Source: Rubrivivax sp. (GTDB lineage: Bacteria; Pseudomonadota; Gammaproteobacteria; Burkholderiales; Burkholderiaceae_C). From it: a stretch of DNA of 64,000 nt. Location: positions 1 through 64,000 of the forward strand of contig JADYZZ010000072.1 of the NCBI GenBank assembly GCA_020852865.1, read 5' to 3'. The position numbers and the translations under genes are program-made. This document shows positions 19,401 through 28,063 of the stretch, one piece after another. Position 1 is the first letter of the stretch, and each line of letters opens with the position of its first letter. The notes below the pieces were generated by a model that was given only the letters and a program-made list of their open reading frames with translations, made no database searches and had not been told where the DNA came from.

Positions 19401-19739
19401 CAGCGCCGGCGCCAGCGCCTCGGCTTGGGCCGCGGCGAGGCCGCGCGCGCGCAGCTCCTGCACCCTGCCCGCGTGCGTGCCGCCGGCCCATTGCCGCAGC
19501 CATTCGTCCAGGCGCGCACGCATCTCGCCGGCGGCGCGGCGCGTGAAGGTGATGGCGAGGATCTGCTGCGGCTCGGCGCCGGCCAGCAGCGCGCGCACGA
19601 TGCGCGACACCAGCATCCAGGTCTTGCCGGCGCCGGCGCAGGCCTCGACGACGACGCTGCGCGCCGGATCGCAGGCGGCGGCGTAGAAGGCGTCGCGGTC
19701 GACGGCGGCGCCGTCGATGGCGTAGGCCGCGTCGCGCAT
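16473..19739 (-). CDS. addA: AddA-type UvrD-family helicase/exonuclease
   Basis: 1088 residues from ATG 19739; an in-frame GTG at 19802 that overlaps the upstream stop (GTGA) would add 21 low-complexity residues. Superfamily 1 helicase motifs appear in order: Walker A VEACAGAGKTWM (31-42), LAITFTRRAAGEM, LLVDEFQDTSPLQW, VFIVGDPKQSIYRFRGAEP, LLTVHGAKGLEARAVLL, ALYVAMTRARERLLV. A C-terminal RecB-like nuclease domain follows (MLRLDRLVEL, WWVLDFKLEQ). With the AddB-like protein it should resect double-strand breaks for RecA-dependent repair. Confidence 0.85.
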   Translation of the reverse strand: MRDAAYAIDGAAVDRDAFYAAACDPARSVVVEACAGAGKTWMLVSRIVRALLAGAEPQQILAITFTRRAAGEMRARLDEWLRQWAGGTHAGRVQELRARGLAAAQAEALAPALAALHERVLRSGRGVEVRTFHAWFSQLLAHAPLALLHRLGLPAGHELVEDTAALWAPLLQRVHEAVQADAALRHVYLEMVGAAGRSRWLKWLEAVWQRRTVVARADDSGTLADAVAPAAALWPQCAGLAEPVELMLADAALRADLADCARAVGRGGATAAKAAAGLVDALALAAAGDAHGAHARAWSALMTQTGDKRKHLGADDEVDAAITALGLVGRMQNQHDACNAHRALVQFARLLRREYAALKRARGLVDMDDLDAAAEALLGDGETAVWVQQRLDQRLRHLLVDEFQDTSPLQWRALAGWLAGYAGAGGGASGQRPLGVFIVGDPKQSIYRFRGAEPRLFDAARDFVVQGLDGQLLQCDHTRRNARSVVAALNAVFEPLAAAGVSPFRPHTTESLAAGAVLALPAASAVTRAAGAGAAAADVWRDSLGMPRREPEQVRRAAEAGRVAAAVAQLVRHEGFAPRDVMVLARRRIALAAVADALAAAGVPHALAEKLELHRVPEVLDLAALLDVLASPGHDLSLARALKSPLFGADDAALLWLAQAARASDRSWLDALLGAAAPPDAALARAATLLGAWQALVHRLPPHDLLDRIVHEGEVLERMAAAVPPARRAYALQALQALVGAALLHEGGRFATAYGFVRALRAGRVLAHRSAPADAVQLLTVHGAKGLEARAVLLVDSDAAPRRNGELELLVDWPPDAAAPQRVAFLRSAGAVPPSLEDAWASQRARAEAEELNALYVAMTRARERLLVSCTQAARASSGASWWTRIAAVAAPWQPLAADQAPAAEAEPASVPCLARPPARAAAPPPRAATADAQAVLLGRALHRALEWLGDPGPQQRAADRPAACRAALAEQGLPGAQAALLLRWVTAIVDGPHTAHFFRGPGLRWAGSEVTLAHAGRMLRLDRLVELADADGAAVWWVLDFKLEQAPHEVPAYREQLARYRAAVQALQPLARVRAAFVTAEGALIEP

Positions 19740-19798
19740 CGTGTCGCCCGGCGCGCCGTCGTGCGCGCTGCCGCCGGCGCGAGCGCCTGCGCCCTCGC

Positions 19799-22459
19799 TC
19801 ACGCCGCGTGTCCCGGCGCCGCTTCCGCGGCTTGCTGCGCCGGCGGCCGCCAATGGTCGCGCCGGCACAGGCCGCGCATCTCGCAATGCAGGCAGACCTC
19901 GCCCTCGCCGAGCGCCAGCATGGCGGCGCCGGCGCGCAGGCGGCGCAGCTCGTCGCCCAGACCGGCGACCAGTGCCGCGGCACTGCGCTGCACGGCGGGA
20001 TGCGCGATCTCGATCGGCGCGTCGCGCTCGTCGAGCGCCAGGTAGCAGGCCTCGAGCGGGGTCGCATCGCCCAGCAACGCGGCGTAGAAGGCGAGCTGCG
20101 TGTCCTCGAGCGGCTCCTTCACCTTGCGCTCGAGCGCCCTTTTCGAGCCGGTCTTGTAGTCGATCACCCGGCGCGTGCCGCCGGGGCCCTGATCGATCCG
20201 GTCGAGCCGCCCGCGCAGCGTCGTCGGCGCCAGTGCGGCCGCCGCGAAACGGTGCTCGGTCTCGCCGCCGAGCCAATGCCAGCCGGCAGCCTCGTGCCGC
20301 GCCAGCCAGCGCAGGTAGGCGGGCGCGAAGGCCTCGAAGCTCGCGCGAAAGGGCAGCAGCTCAGCCGCGTCGAGCCGCAGCTCGCGCGTGGCGTGCTCGG
20401 CCGCCTGCTGCAGCCGCGCGGCGTCATCCGGCGGCGGCGCTGCGGCCTCATGCGGAGCCGCCGCCTCGGCGGCGGCGCGCCCGGCGTGGAAATGCTGCAG
20501 CACGAGGTGCAGCCATTCGCCGTAGTCGCGCTTGGCCAGCGCCTGCTCGAGCTCGGCCGGCTCCTCCAGGCGCAGCACGGCGCGCGCGAAGAAGCGGTAG
20601 GGGCAGTCGCGCAGCGCCTCGACCTGGGTGGCGCTCAGCGTGTGCGGCAGCGCCGCGGACGCGCTGGGCCGCGGCGGCGCAACCGGCGCAGCGGGCATCA
20701 GGCGACGCGGCAGCGGTGCCGGCTCGTCCGGCCAGGCCGGCAGGCCGGCGCGGGCGCGCTCGAGCAGCAGCCACTGCAGATCGGGGCTGTCGTCGAAACC
20801 CTCGCCTTCGTCCTGAAGGCGGCGCAGCAGCGTGAGTGCCGGCACGCGCATCAGCTGGGCCAGCGCCAGACGCTGCCGCAGCCGCGCCTCGCCGCGCGTA
20901 GGCACCCCGAGCTCGGCGGCCAGCGCATCGCCGACGAGCGACGCGGCGGGCGCCGCGTCGCCCAGGTGTCGGTGGTCGGCGCCCGGCAGCACGACGGCGC
21001 CGAAGGGGCGTCCGATCGCACGCGCCAGCGGCGTGACGACGACCACCGCCCCCGCATCGGCCGGCGGCACGAAGGTCCGGGCCTCGAGCGCGGCGGCCAG
21101 CCAGGCGTCGAACTCCGCCAGGTCGAGATGCAGCGCGTCGGCTGCCGGGCCCCAGCCCGGCCCTGCGCCGTCGAGTCGCAGCGCGGCGAGCACCTGCGCC
21201 CCGGCGGCATCGGAGCGCAGCCGCTCGGCGCTGCCGTCGGCCTGCAGCCGCCCGGCCAGGCGCTGCAGCCACGCGTTCAGGCTGCGGCGCCCCGGCTCGG
21301 CGAGCGGCGCCAGATGCGCGCCCGCCGCACGTGCCAGGCGCGTCGCGGCGGCTGCGTCGCGTACGCGACGGCTGCCGCGCCAGAGCGCCTCGAGGCTGGC
21401 GCGGGCCGCGGGCTCGGCGCGCGGCCAGGTGGCGAGCCAGTCGAGCCAGGCGTCGCCGCCGGACCCGGCCCGAGCGGCACGCAGCAGCGCCCGCAGCTCG
21501 GCGGCGGCCCGCGTGGTGCTGAGCTGCCAGCCGGTCTCGTCGTGCAGCGGCACGCCGGCGCGCTCGAGCAGCGCGCGCGTGCGGCGCACGAGGGCGCGGT
21601 CCAGCGCCACCAGGGCGACCGGCGTGCGCTCGGCCGCGAGCGCGTCGACGACGGCCGCGGCCGCGGCGCGCGCCTCGTCCTCCGCGTCTTCGGCAATCCA
21701 GCGCCGCACCCGCGCCGGGCAAGCCGTGGCCGCGAACGGCGCGGCACTTGGCGGGTCGGCGACGAGCCGCAGCGCCGGCACGCCGGCGGCGGCGGCCGCG
21801 TCGAGCAAGCCGGCGACCAGCGCATCGGCGCCGCCCATCTCGACGACGATCCAGGCGGCCGGGCGATGCCGGAAGAGCCGGTCGGTGGCGCCGGCCACGC
21901 CCTCGGCGCACCAGTTCACGGCCTCGCTCAGCAGACGCGCCTCGAGCTGCGCCGGCCCGGCCGCCGCAGCCGCCGTGCGTGCAGCGGCGGCGGCCCACCA
22001 GCCGGCGCGCCGGGCCGGCGCGAGCGCCAAGGCCGCGGCGCGCAGGCGCTGCGCGGCGTCGACGAACTGCGCCGTCAGCCAGGGCAGCTCGCCGGGGACG
22101 ACGGCCCCCTCGTCGAGTCCGGTCGCACCGAGCAGCCGCCGCACGCGCGCTGTGGCCGCCAGGCGATCGACGAGCGGCTCGCCGCTCACGCGGCCCGGCG
22201 CCGCCTCGGGCGGCGGCCCGAGGGCGGCGGCCAGCGTCAGCGGCGTCTCGATGCGCGGCGGCCAGCCGCCGAAGCCCGGCTCGGCCGCGAACGTCTCGCG
22301 CGCCACCGGCACGAGCGCGGCAAAGGGCAGCAGCAGCGTCGCGTCGCGCGCCGGCAGCGCGCGGCCGCGCAGCCACGCGGCTGCGCGCGCCGCGGCCGTC
22401 GACCACAGGCTCGGCACGTCGACGTCGGTGGGCAGATGCAGGATCTCGACTTCGCTCAT
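19799..22459 (-). CDS. addB: AddB-type PD-(D/E)XK nuclease subunit
   Basis: 886 residues from ATG 22459 ([15 protein letters not shown]). The C-terminus holds the nuclease motif [10 protein letters not shown]...[11 protein letters not shown] and Cys residues for an iron-sulphur staple ([13 protein letters not shown] upstream; [10 protein letters not shown] downstream). A helicase-like body is seen ([33 protein letters not shown]), but no Walker A motif is visible at the N-terminus, consistent with AddB subunits that do not unwind. Directly upstream of addA in the same direction, with trxA divergent. Confidence 0.82.
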   Translation of the reverse strand: MSEVEILHLPTDVDVPSLWSTAAARAAAWLRGRALPARDATLLLPFAALVPVARETFAAEPGFGGWPPRIETPLTLAAALGPPPEAAPGRVSGEPLVDRLAATARVRRLLGATGLDEGAVVPGELPWLTAQFVDAAQRLRAAALALAPARRAGWWAAAAARTAAAAAGPAQLEARLLSEAVNWCAEGVAGATDRLFRHRPAAWIVVEMGGADALVAGLLDAAAAAGVPALRLVADPPSAAPFAATACPARVRRWIAEDAEDEARAAAAAVVDALAAERTPVALVALDRALVRRTRALLERAGVPLHDETGWQLSTTRAAAELRALLRAARAGSGGDAWLDWLATWPRAEPAARASLEALWRGSRRVRDAAAATRLARAAGAHLAPLAEPGRRSLNAWLQRLAGRLQADGSAERLRSDAAGAQVLAALRLDGAGPGWGPAADALHLDLAEFDAWLAAALEARTFVPPADAGAVVVVTPLARAIGRPFGAVVLPGADHRHLGDAAPAASLVGDALAAELGVPTRGEARLRQRLALAQLMRVPALTLLRRLQDEGEGFDDSPDLQWLLLERARAGLPAWPDEPAPLPRRLMPAAPVAPPRPSASAALPHTLSATQVEALRDCPYRFFARAVLRLEEPAELEQALAKRDYGEWLHLVLQHFHAGRAAAEAAAPHEAAAPPPDDAARLQQAAEHATRELRLDAAELLPFRASFEAFAPAYLRWLARHEAAGWHWLGGETEHRFAAAALAPTTLRGRLDRIDQGPGGTRRVIDYKTGSKRALERKVKEPLEDTQLAFYAALLGDATPLEACYLALDERDAPIEIAHPAVQRSAAALVAGLGDELRRLRAGAAMLALGEGEVCLHCEMRGLCRRDHWRPPAQQAAEAAPGHAA

Positions 22460-22602
22460 ATGGCCCTGCTTGGCCGCATGTTTGCAGAGGGCCGCACGCG
22501 GGACGGCGCCGGGCCCGATGCGGGACGATATGTCAGAATGACCGCGCATCGGGGCGATGCGCGCGGCCAGGGCCCGCGGCCGGCCCCATCCCGGAGGAAC
22601 CG

Positions 22603-22932
22603 ATGGCCAGTGATCTCATCAAGCACGTCACCGACGACTCGTTCGCCGGCGACGTCCTGCAATCCGACAAGCCGGTGCTGGTCGACTACTGGGCCGAGTG
22701 GTGCGGCCCGTGCAAGATGATCGCGCCGATTCTCGACGAGGCCGCCGCGCAGTACGGCGGGCGGCTGCAGATCGCGAAGATGAACGTCGACGAGAACCGC
22801 GACATCCCGGCCAAGTACGGCATCCGCGGCATCCCGACGCTGATGCTGTTCAAGGGCGGCGAGCTGGTGGCCACGAAGGTCGGCGCGCTGCCCAAGGCCC
22901 AGCTCACCGCGTTCATCGACGGTCACCTATAA
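22603..22932 (+). CDS. trxA: Thioredoxin 1
   Basis: 109 residues. Active site [17 protein letters not shown] with WCGPC at 33-37, cis-Pro region [15 protein letters not shown] and C-terminal LTAFIDGHL: a standard cytosolic thioredoxin that reduces protein disulphides. GGAGG lies 7 nt before ATG 22603. It lies just before rho, an order frequent in proteobacteria. A CAGAAT at 22534-22539 may be its -10 box. Confidence 0.96.
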   Translation: MASDLIKHVTDDSFAGDVLQSDKPVLVDYWAEWCGPCKMIAPILDEAAAQYGGRLQIAKMNVDENRDIPAKYGIRGIPTLMLFKGGELVATKVGALPKAQLTAFIDGHL

Positions 22933-22933
22933 T
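22928..22933 (+). promoter_or_regulatory. Candidate rho promoter -10 and long leader
   Basis: A perfect TATAAT overlaps the trxA stop codon (TAA at 22930-22932). It would give a rho leader of about 210 nt (to 23150) that is GC-rich and holds no ORF of note. Long rho leaders are known to mediate autogenous attenuation in enterobacteria; whether that occurs here is inference. The -35 region is not consensus. Confidence 0.5.
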
Positions 22934-23150
22934 CCCGCCTCGTCCGGGCGCGGCCCGACGCAACGAATCGTCGCCGCACCCGGTCTGCCGCCCGGATCCA
23001 CGCGCGCGCGCTCGCCGGCCAACCCGGCTCGAAGGCGCCGCCCGGGCCCCAAGCTCCCACGCTTTTACCGCCAGGCCGCCCGCACGGCGGCCCGACGCCG
23101 TGAACCCCGGTCGGGTCCGCGGTCGTCCGCCCCGAGAAGGTGCCCGCCCG

Positions 23151-24413
23151 ATGCATCTGTCCGAACTGAAGTCCATGCACGTCGCCAAGCTCATCGAGAT
23201 GGGCGAGGCGCTCGAGATCGAGAACGTCAGCCGCCTGCGCAAGCAGGAGCTGATGTTCGCCATCATGAAAAAGCGCGCCCGCGCCGGCGAGCAGGTGTTC
23301 GGCGACGGCGTGCTCGAGGTGCTGCCCGACGGCTTCGGCTTCCTGCGCTCGATCGACACGAGCTACATGGCGAGCACCGACGACATCTACCTGTCGCCCA
23401 GCCAGGTGCGCCGCTTCAATCTGCACACCGGCGACCTGGTCGAAGGCGAGGTGCGCGTGCCCAAGGACGGCGAGCGCTACTTCGCACTCGTCAAGGTCGA
23501 TCGCGTGAACGGTCTCACCCCCGAGGAGAACCGCCACAAGATCATGTTCGAGAACCTGACGCCCTTGTTCCCCAAGGAGCAGTTCAAGCTCGAACGCGAC
23601 GTGAAGAGCGACGAGAACATCACCTGCCGCATCATCGACCTGGTGGCGCCCATCGGCAAAGGCCAGCGCGCGCTGCTCGTCGCGCAGCCCAAGACCGGCA
23701 AGACGGTGATGATGCAGCAGCTGGCGCACGCGCTCGTCGCCAACCACCCCGAGATCCACCTCATCGTGCTGCTGGTCGACGAGCGGCCCGAGGAAGTGAC
23801 CGAGATGCTGCGCACCGTGCGCGGCGAGGTCATCAGCTCCACCTTCGACGAGCCGGCGGCGCGCCACGTGCAGGTGGCCGAGATGGTGATCGAGCGCGCC
23901 AAGCGCCTCGTCGAGCTGAAGAAGGACGTGGTGATCCTGCTCGACAGCATCACGCGCCTGGCGCGCGCCTACAACAACGTGCTGCCCTCGTCGGGCAAGG
24001 TGCTCACCGGCGGCGTCGATGCCAACGCGCTGCAGCGCCCCAAGCGCTTCTTCGGCGCCGCGCGCAACACCGAGGAAGGCGGCACGCTCACGATCATCGG
24101 CACCGCGCTCATCGACACCGGCTCCAAGATGGACGAGGTGATCTACGAGGAGTTCAAGGGCACCGGCAACTGCGAGATCCACCTCGACCGCCGCATGGCC
24201 GAAAAGCGCGTCTACCCCTCCATCCTCATCAACAAGAGCGGCACGCGGCGCGAGGAGCTGCTCTTGAAGCCCGAGATCCTGCAGAAGACCTGGATCCTGA
24301 GGAAGCTGCTCTACCCGATGGACGAGATCGAGGCGATGGAGTTCGTGCTCGAGAAGATGAAGGCCACCAAGGGCAATCTCGACTTCTTCGACATGATGCG
24401 CCGCGGCGGCTGA
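23151..24413 (+). CDS. rho: Transcription termination factor Rho
   Basis: 420 residues, the full family length. [41 protein letters not shown] is the N-terminal domain, then the cold-shock-like RNA-binding domain ([27 protein letters not shown]), Walker [13 protein letters not shown], Walker [17 protein letters not shown], and Q/R-loop residues in [34 protein letters not shown] hexameric RNA helicase that ends transcription. The ATG at 23151 is the standard start. Confidence 0.98.
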   Translation: MHLSELKSMHVAKLIEMGEALEIENVSRLRKQELMFAIMKKRARAGEQVFGDGVLEVLPDGFGFLRSIDTSYMASTDDIYLSPSQVRRFNLHTGDLVEGEVRVPKDGERYFALVKVDRVNGLTPEENRHKIMFENLTPLFPKEQFKLERDVKSDENITCRIIDLVAPIGKGQRALLVAQPKTGKTVMMQQLAHALVANHPEIHLIVLLVDERPEEVTEMLRTVRGEVISSTFDEPAARHVQVAEMVIERAKRLVELKKDVVILLDSITRLARAYNNVLPSSGKVLTGGVDANALQRPKRFFGAARNTEEGGTLTIIGTALIDTGSKMDEVIYEEFKGTGNCEIHLDRRMAEKRVYPSILINKSGTRREELLLKPEILQKTWILRKLLYPMDEIEAMEFVLEKMKATKGNLDFFDMMRRGG

Positions 24414-24419
24414 AGCCGC

Positions 24420-24425
24420 TAGAAT
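24420..24425 (+). promoter_or_regulatory. Candidate -10 box of rpmE2
   Basis: TAGAAT just after the rho stop would start transcription about 75 nt before rpmE2. It overlaps the end of a small hairpin (GCGGCTGAAGCCGC, 24406-24419) at the rho stop. Confidence 0.4.
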
Positions 24426-24505
24426 CCAGCGTTTTCCTCCTGCGGCAAGTGCGCACGCTCACGGCCCGAGCGGCGTGGCTCCCGCGCCCGACCCCGAGGT
24501 TTTCC

Positions 24506-24766
24506 ATGAAAGAAGGCATCCACCCCGGTTACCGCGAGGTCTGCTTCCAGGACCTCTCGAACGGCTTCAAGTTCGTCACGCGCTCGTGCGTGCAGACCAA
24601 GGAGTCGATCACGCTGGACGACGGCCGCGAACTGCCCCTCGTCAAGCTCGAGGTGACGAGCGAGACGCACCCGTTCTACACCGGCACGCAGAAGAGCGTC
24701 GACAGCCTGGGCGGCCGCGTCGAGAAGTTCCGCAACAAGTTCGCCCGCGTCGGCCTCAAGAAGTGA
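24506..24766 (+). CDS. rpmE2: 50S ribosomal protein L31 type B
   Basis: 86 residues, [16 protein letters not shown]... to [10 protein letters not shown]. The KEGIHPGYR start and the [24 protein letters not shown] segment define L31; the zinc-binding CxxC of type A L31 is absent, which makes it the zinc-free type B paralogue. An in-frame GTG at 24449 gives an untypical extension and is rejected. A strong intrinsic terminator follows. Confidence 0.95.
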   Translation: MKEGIHPGYREVCFQDLSNGFKFVTRSCVQTKESITLDDGRELPLVKLEVTSETHPFYTGTQKSVDSLGGRVEKFRNKFARVGLKK

Positions 24767-24804
24767 GCGTGCGGCACGCCGCGGCGTGCCCGGCAGCGAT
24801 CGAA

Positions 24805-24826
24805 GGCAGCCGCGGCTGCCTTTTTT
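24805..24826 (+). terminator. Intrinsic terminator of rpmE2
   Basis: GGCAGC-CGCG-GCTGCC followed by six T residues: a perfect 6-bp stem with a 4-nt loop, 38 nt after the rpmE2 stop. Confidence 0.93.
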
Positions 24827-24917
24827 CTTGCCCCGCTTCCCGCCCAGCGTTCCGCCTCGCTTCGCGCGCGCCTTCCCGCCCCGCTTCCTGCCCTGCCTGC
24901 CGCCGCATGGTCGCCAC

Positions 24918-26576
24918 GTGAACCGGCCCAGCCCCGCCCTCGTGTCGCAGACGGCCGCGCGCCGCCTGCCGCGCCTGCCGCTGCTGCTGCTGTGCGCGGC
25001 CTACACGCTGCCGGGCCTGTTCGGGCGCGACCCCTGGCGCAACGCCGACCTCGCGGCCTTCGGTCAGATGCTGGCGATGGCCGAGGGCCGCAGCTCATGG
25101 TGGGCGCCGACGCTGGGCGGCGTGCCGGGCGACACGGCGCTCGTGCCGCACTGGCTGGGCGCCGGCTTCATCACGCTGCTGACGCCCGCGCTCGAGCCGG
25201 CCTTGGCGGCGCGCGTGCCGTTCGCGCTGCTGCTGCTGGCCACGCTCGCCCTGGTCTGGTACAGCACCTTCCACCTCGCGCGCACCGAGGCGGCACGGCC
25301 GGTGGCGTTCGCCTTCGGCGGCGAGGCGGGCACCGTGGACTACGCGCGGGCCATTGCCGACGGCGCATTGCTCGCCTTGATGGCCACGCTCGGGCTGCTG
25401 CAGCTCGGCCACGAAACGACGCCCGAGATGGCGCAGCTGGCAGCGGTGGCGATGTACCTGTACGGACTGGCCGCCGCACCGTACCGCGCACCGCAGGCAC
25501 GCTTGGCGGTGGTCGTGGCCCTGCCGCTGCTCGCCGGCAGCGGCGCGCCGGCGATGGCGCTGGCGATGGGCGCCGCCGGCCTCGTGGTCTGCCTGCGTTC
25601 GCGCCTGGCGCAGGTGCGCCGCTTCGCGCCGTGGGTCGCCGCCGCCTCGGCCGCCGCGGCGGCACTGGCGCTGGCGCTCGGCGCGTGGCATTGGCGCGCC
25701 GAGGCCCTGCAGGGCGCATTGCTGCTGCCGATCGCGCGCCAATGGGTCTGGTTCATGTGGCCGTCCTGGCCGCTCGCGCTGTGGACGCTGTGGCGCTGGC
25801 GCGCCTACCTGTCGTACCGCCACGTCGCCGTGCCGCTCGTCACGGTGGGCGTGGCGCTGGCGTCCAACCTGGCGATGGGCGGCTCGGACCGCGCGCTGCT
25901 GCTCGGCCTGCCCGGCCTGGCGGTGCTCGCGGCCTTCGCGCTGCCGACCTTGAAGCGCAGCGCCAGCGCGGCGATCGACTGGTTCTCGATGCTGTTCTTC
26001 ACGCTCGGGGCGACGACGATCTGGGTCGTCTACCTGTCGATGCACGCCGGCGTGCCGGCGCAGCCGGCGGCCAATATCGCGCGCCTGGCGCCGGGATTCG
26101 TGCCGCGCTTTTCCTGGGCCGCGCTCGCCTTCGCACTGGCCGGCACACTGGCCTGGATCGCGCTCGTGCGCTGGCGCACCGGCCGGCACCGCGAGGCGCT
26201 GTGGAAGAGCCTGGTGCTGCCGGCCGGCGGCGTTGCGCTGTGCTGGCTGCTCGTGATGACGCTGTGGCTGCCGCCGCTGGACTACGCGCGCAGCCCGCGC
26301 CCCTGGGTCGAACGCGTCGCGGCGCTGGTGCCGGCCGGCGCCTGCATCGCGGCGCCCGGGCTGGCACGCGCCGGCGTGGCCGCGCTGGAAGCGATCGGGC
26401 GCTACGGCGTCGATGCGCACCCGGCGGCCGGACTCGCGCAATGCCCGTACCTGCTGCTGGCGACGCGCCAGCGCGCGACCGCGCTGCCGCCTTCGGGCGC
26501 CGAGTTCGTCGGCGAAGTACGCCGGCCCACCGATCCGGGCGAGACGACGCTCGTGTACCGGCGCGCCGCCCGCTGA
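24918..26576 (+). CDS. Polytopic membrane protein, possible PMT-like glycosyltransferase
   Basis: 552 residues from GTG 24918, the first start after the terminator that leaves a sensible N-terminus. About 10 to 12 hydrophobic segments are visible (for instance LPLLLLCAAYTLPGLFG, VPFALLLLATLALVWY, AVVVALPLLAGSGAPAMALAMGAAGLV, SWAALAFALAGTLAWIALV). The first loop, GLFGRDPWRNADLAAFGQMLAMAEG, resembles the acidic first periplasmic loop of ArnT/PMT-type lipid-linked sugar transferases, but the exact DE motif is not obvious. The C-terminal 100 residues are soluble. Function uncertain. Confidence 0.65.
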   Translation: MNRPSPALVSQTAARRLPRLPLLLLCAAYTLPGLFGRDPWRNADLAAFGQMLAMAEGRSSWWAPTLGGVPGDTALVPHWLGAGFITLLTPALEPALAARVPFALLLLATLALVWYSTFHLARTEAARPVAFAFGGEAGTVDYARAIADGALLALMATLGLLQLGHETTPEMAQLAAVAMYLYGLAAAPYRAPQARLAVVVALPLLAGSGAPAMALAMGAAGLVVCLRSRLAQVRRFAPWVAAASAAAAALALALGAWHWRAEALQGALLLPIARQWVWFMWPSWPLALWTLWRWRAYLSYRHVAVPLVTVGVALASNLAMGGSDRALLLGLPGLAVLAAFALPTLKRSASAAIDWFSMLFFTLGATTIWVVYLSMHAGVPAQPAANIARLAPGFVPRFSWAALAFALAGTLAWIALVRWRTGRHREALWKSLVLPAGGVALCWLLVMTLWLPPLDYARSPRPWVERVAALVPAGACIAAPGLARAGVAALEAIGRYGVDAHPAAGLAQCPYLLLATRQRATALPPSGAEFVGEVRRPTDPGETTLVYRRAAR

Positions 26577-26680
26577 GCGGCAGCGTCGCGGGCCGACGCC
26601 ACTGCCGCCAGCGAGGAATTGGATCCTTGGTACGTTTCGTTTCCGAGCTTGCCGAAGAAGGCCGACCGGAGCGCATCGCC

Positions 26681-27001
26681 ATGAAGCTCACCGCAGCGCA
26701 GCTGCCCGCGTTGCTGGGCAGCATCCCGGCCTGGCGCCACGACCCCGCGCGCGGCGGCACCATCACGCGCGAATTCCGCTTCCGCGACTTCGCCCAGGCC
26801 TTCGGCTTCATGGCCCAGGTCGCGGTGCAGGCGCAGGGGAGCGACCACCACCCCGAGTGGTCCAACGTCTACAACCGCGTGCGCGTCACGTTGACCACGC
26901 ACGATGCGGGCGGCCTGACGACGAAGGACATCGAACTCGCGCGCTTCATGGACCGCGTGGCCGAGGCGCTGGCGCTGCAGCAGCCGGCGCGCGCGCCGTG
27001 A
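26681..27001 (+). CDS. phhB: Pterin-4a-carbinolamine dehydratase
   Basis: 106 residues with the family core FRFRDFAQAFGFMAQVAVQAQGSDHHPEWSNVYNRVRVTLTTHDAGGLTTKDIELARFMD, including the active-site HHPEW. It recycles the 4a-hydroxy-pterin released by phenylalanine hydroxylase. Its stop overlaps the ATG of phhA by one base (TGATG), so the pair is coupled. The order phhB-phhA is the reverse of Pseudomonas phhA-phhB. Confidence 0.94.
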   Translation: MKLTAAQLPALLGSIPAWRHDPARGGTITREFRFRDFAQAFGFMAQVAVQAQGSDHHPEWSNVYNRVRVTLTTHDAGGLTTKDIELARFMDRVAEALALQQPARAP

Positions 27002-27897
27002 TGGGCGAGCCGACGGCCGCGTCGCGCAAGCACGGACTGGCCGCCGCCGACTACCGGCCCGCCGCGCCCGACTGGACGATCGACCAGGGCTGGGACGGCT
27101 ATGCCGCAGAAGAACACGCGACCTGGCGCACGCTGTTCGAACGCCAGAGCCGTCTGCTGCCGGGCCGCGCCTGCCGCGCGTTCCTGAGCGGCATGGAGGA
27201 ACTGCCGCTGCGCCACGACCGGATTCCGCGCTTCGACGAGCTGTCCGAGGTGTTGATGCGGCGCACCGGCTGGCAGGTGGTGGCGGTGCCGGGGCTGGTG
27301 CCGGACGACGTGTTCTTCGCGCATCTGGCGGCGCGCCGGTTTCCCGCGGGGCGGTTCATCCGCAGGCCCGATCAGCTCGACTACCTCGAGGAGCCCGACG
27401 TCTTCCACGACCTGTTCGGCCACGTGCCGATGCTGCTCGACCCGGTGATGGCCGCGTTCATCCAGGCCGACGGCCAGGGCGGGCTGCGTGCCCGCGAGCT
27501 GGGCGTGCTCGACCAGCTCGCGCGGGTGTACTGGTACACGGTCGAGTTCGGCCTCGTGCGCGAGGACGGCGACTTGCGCATCTTCGGCGCCGGCATCGCG
27601 TCGTCCGCGAGCGAGTCGGTGTTCGCAGTCGAGGACGATTCGCCCCATCGCATCGCCTTCGACCTCGACCGCGTGCTGCGCACGCGCTATCGCATCGACG
27701 ACTTTCAGGAGACCTACTTCGTGCTCGACGGCCTCGAGCCGTTGCTCCACCTGGCCCAGACCGACTTCGGGCCGCACTACCGGCGCGCGTCGGCGCTGCC
27801 GGTGCTCGAGCCGGGTGAGCTGCTCGTCGGCGACGCCGTGATCACGCGCGGCAGCGGCCGCCATCACGCCGCCCGGCGCCGCCACGGCAGCGCCTGA
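27001..27897 (+). CDS. phhA: Phenylalanine-4-hydroxylase
   Basis: 298 residues. Non-haem iron ligands are visible as His 136 and His 141 in PDVFHDLFGHVPML and Glu 182 in YWYTVEFGL. DYRPAAPDWTIDQGWDGY, HDRIPRFDELSEVLMRRTGW and FGAGIASSASESVFA match bacterial PAHs. It converts Phe to Tyr with tetrahydropterin and O2, opening Phe catabolism. ATG 27001 overlaps the phhB stop. Confidence 0.97.
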   Translation: MGEPTAASRKHGLAAADYRPAAPDWTIDQGWDGYAAEEHATWRTLFERQSRLLPGRACRAFLSGMEELPLRHDRIPRFDELSEVLMRRTGWQVVAVPGLVPDDVFFAHLAARRFPAGRFIRRPDQLDYLEEPDVFHDLFGHVPMLLDPVMAAFIQADGQGGLRARELGVLDQLARVYWYTVEFGLVREDGDLRIFGAGIASSASESVFAVEDDSPHRIAFDLDRVLRTRYRIDDFQETYFVLDGLEPLLHLAQTDFGPHYRRASALPVLEPGELLVGDAVITRGSGRHHAARRRHGSA

Positions 27898-27993
27898 GCC
27901 GGTGAAGACCGGCGCCGCGCGGCCTGCCGTCGCAGCGGGCGTGATGCCGATCGTCGCGGGCTGGGCAGCCTACAAAGACATGAATCGCGCCCG
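27898..27993. repeat. REP-like extragenic repeat, copy 3 (split)
   Basis: Directly after the phhA stop comes GCCGGTGAAGAC, the first half of copy 2, and about 65 bp later AAGACATGAATCGCGCCC (27974-27991), its second half. It looks like the same element with extra sequence inside. The rest of 27898-28063 shows no gene. Confidence 0.5.
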
Positions 27994-28063
27994 CGCAGGG
28001 GTGCCCAAGGGCGCCGGGCAAGGCGCGGCGCGCGGCCCAGGCTGGCCGCCTGGGCAAGCGCCG

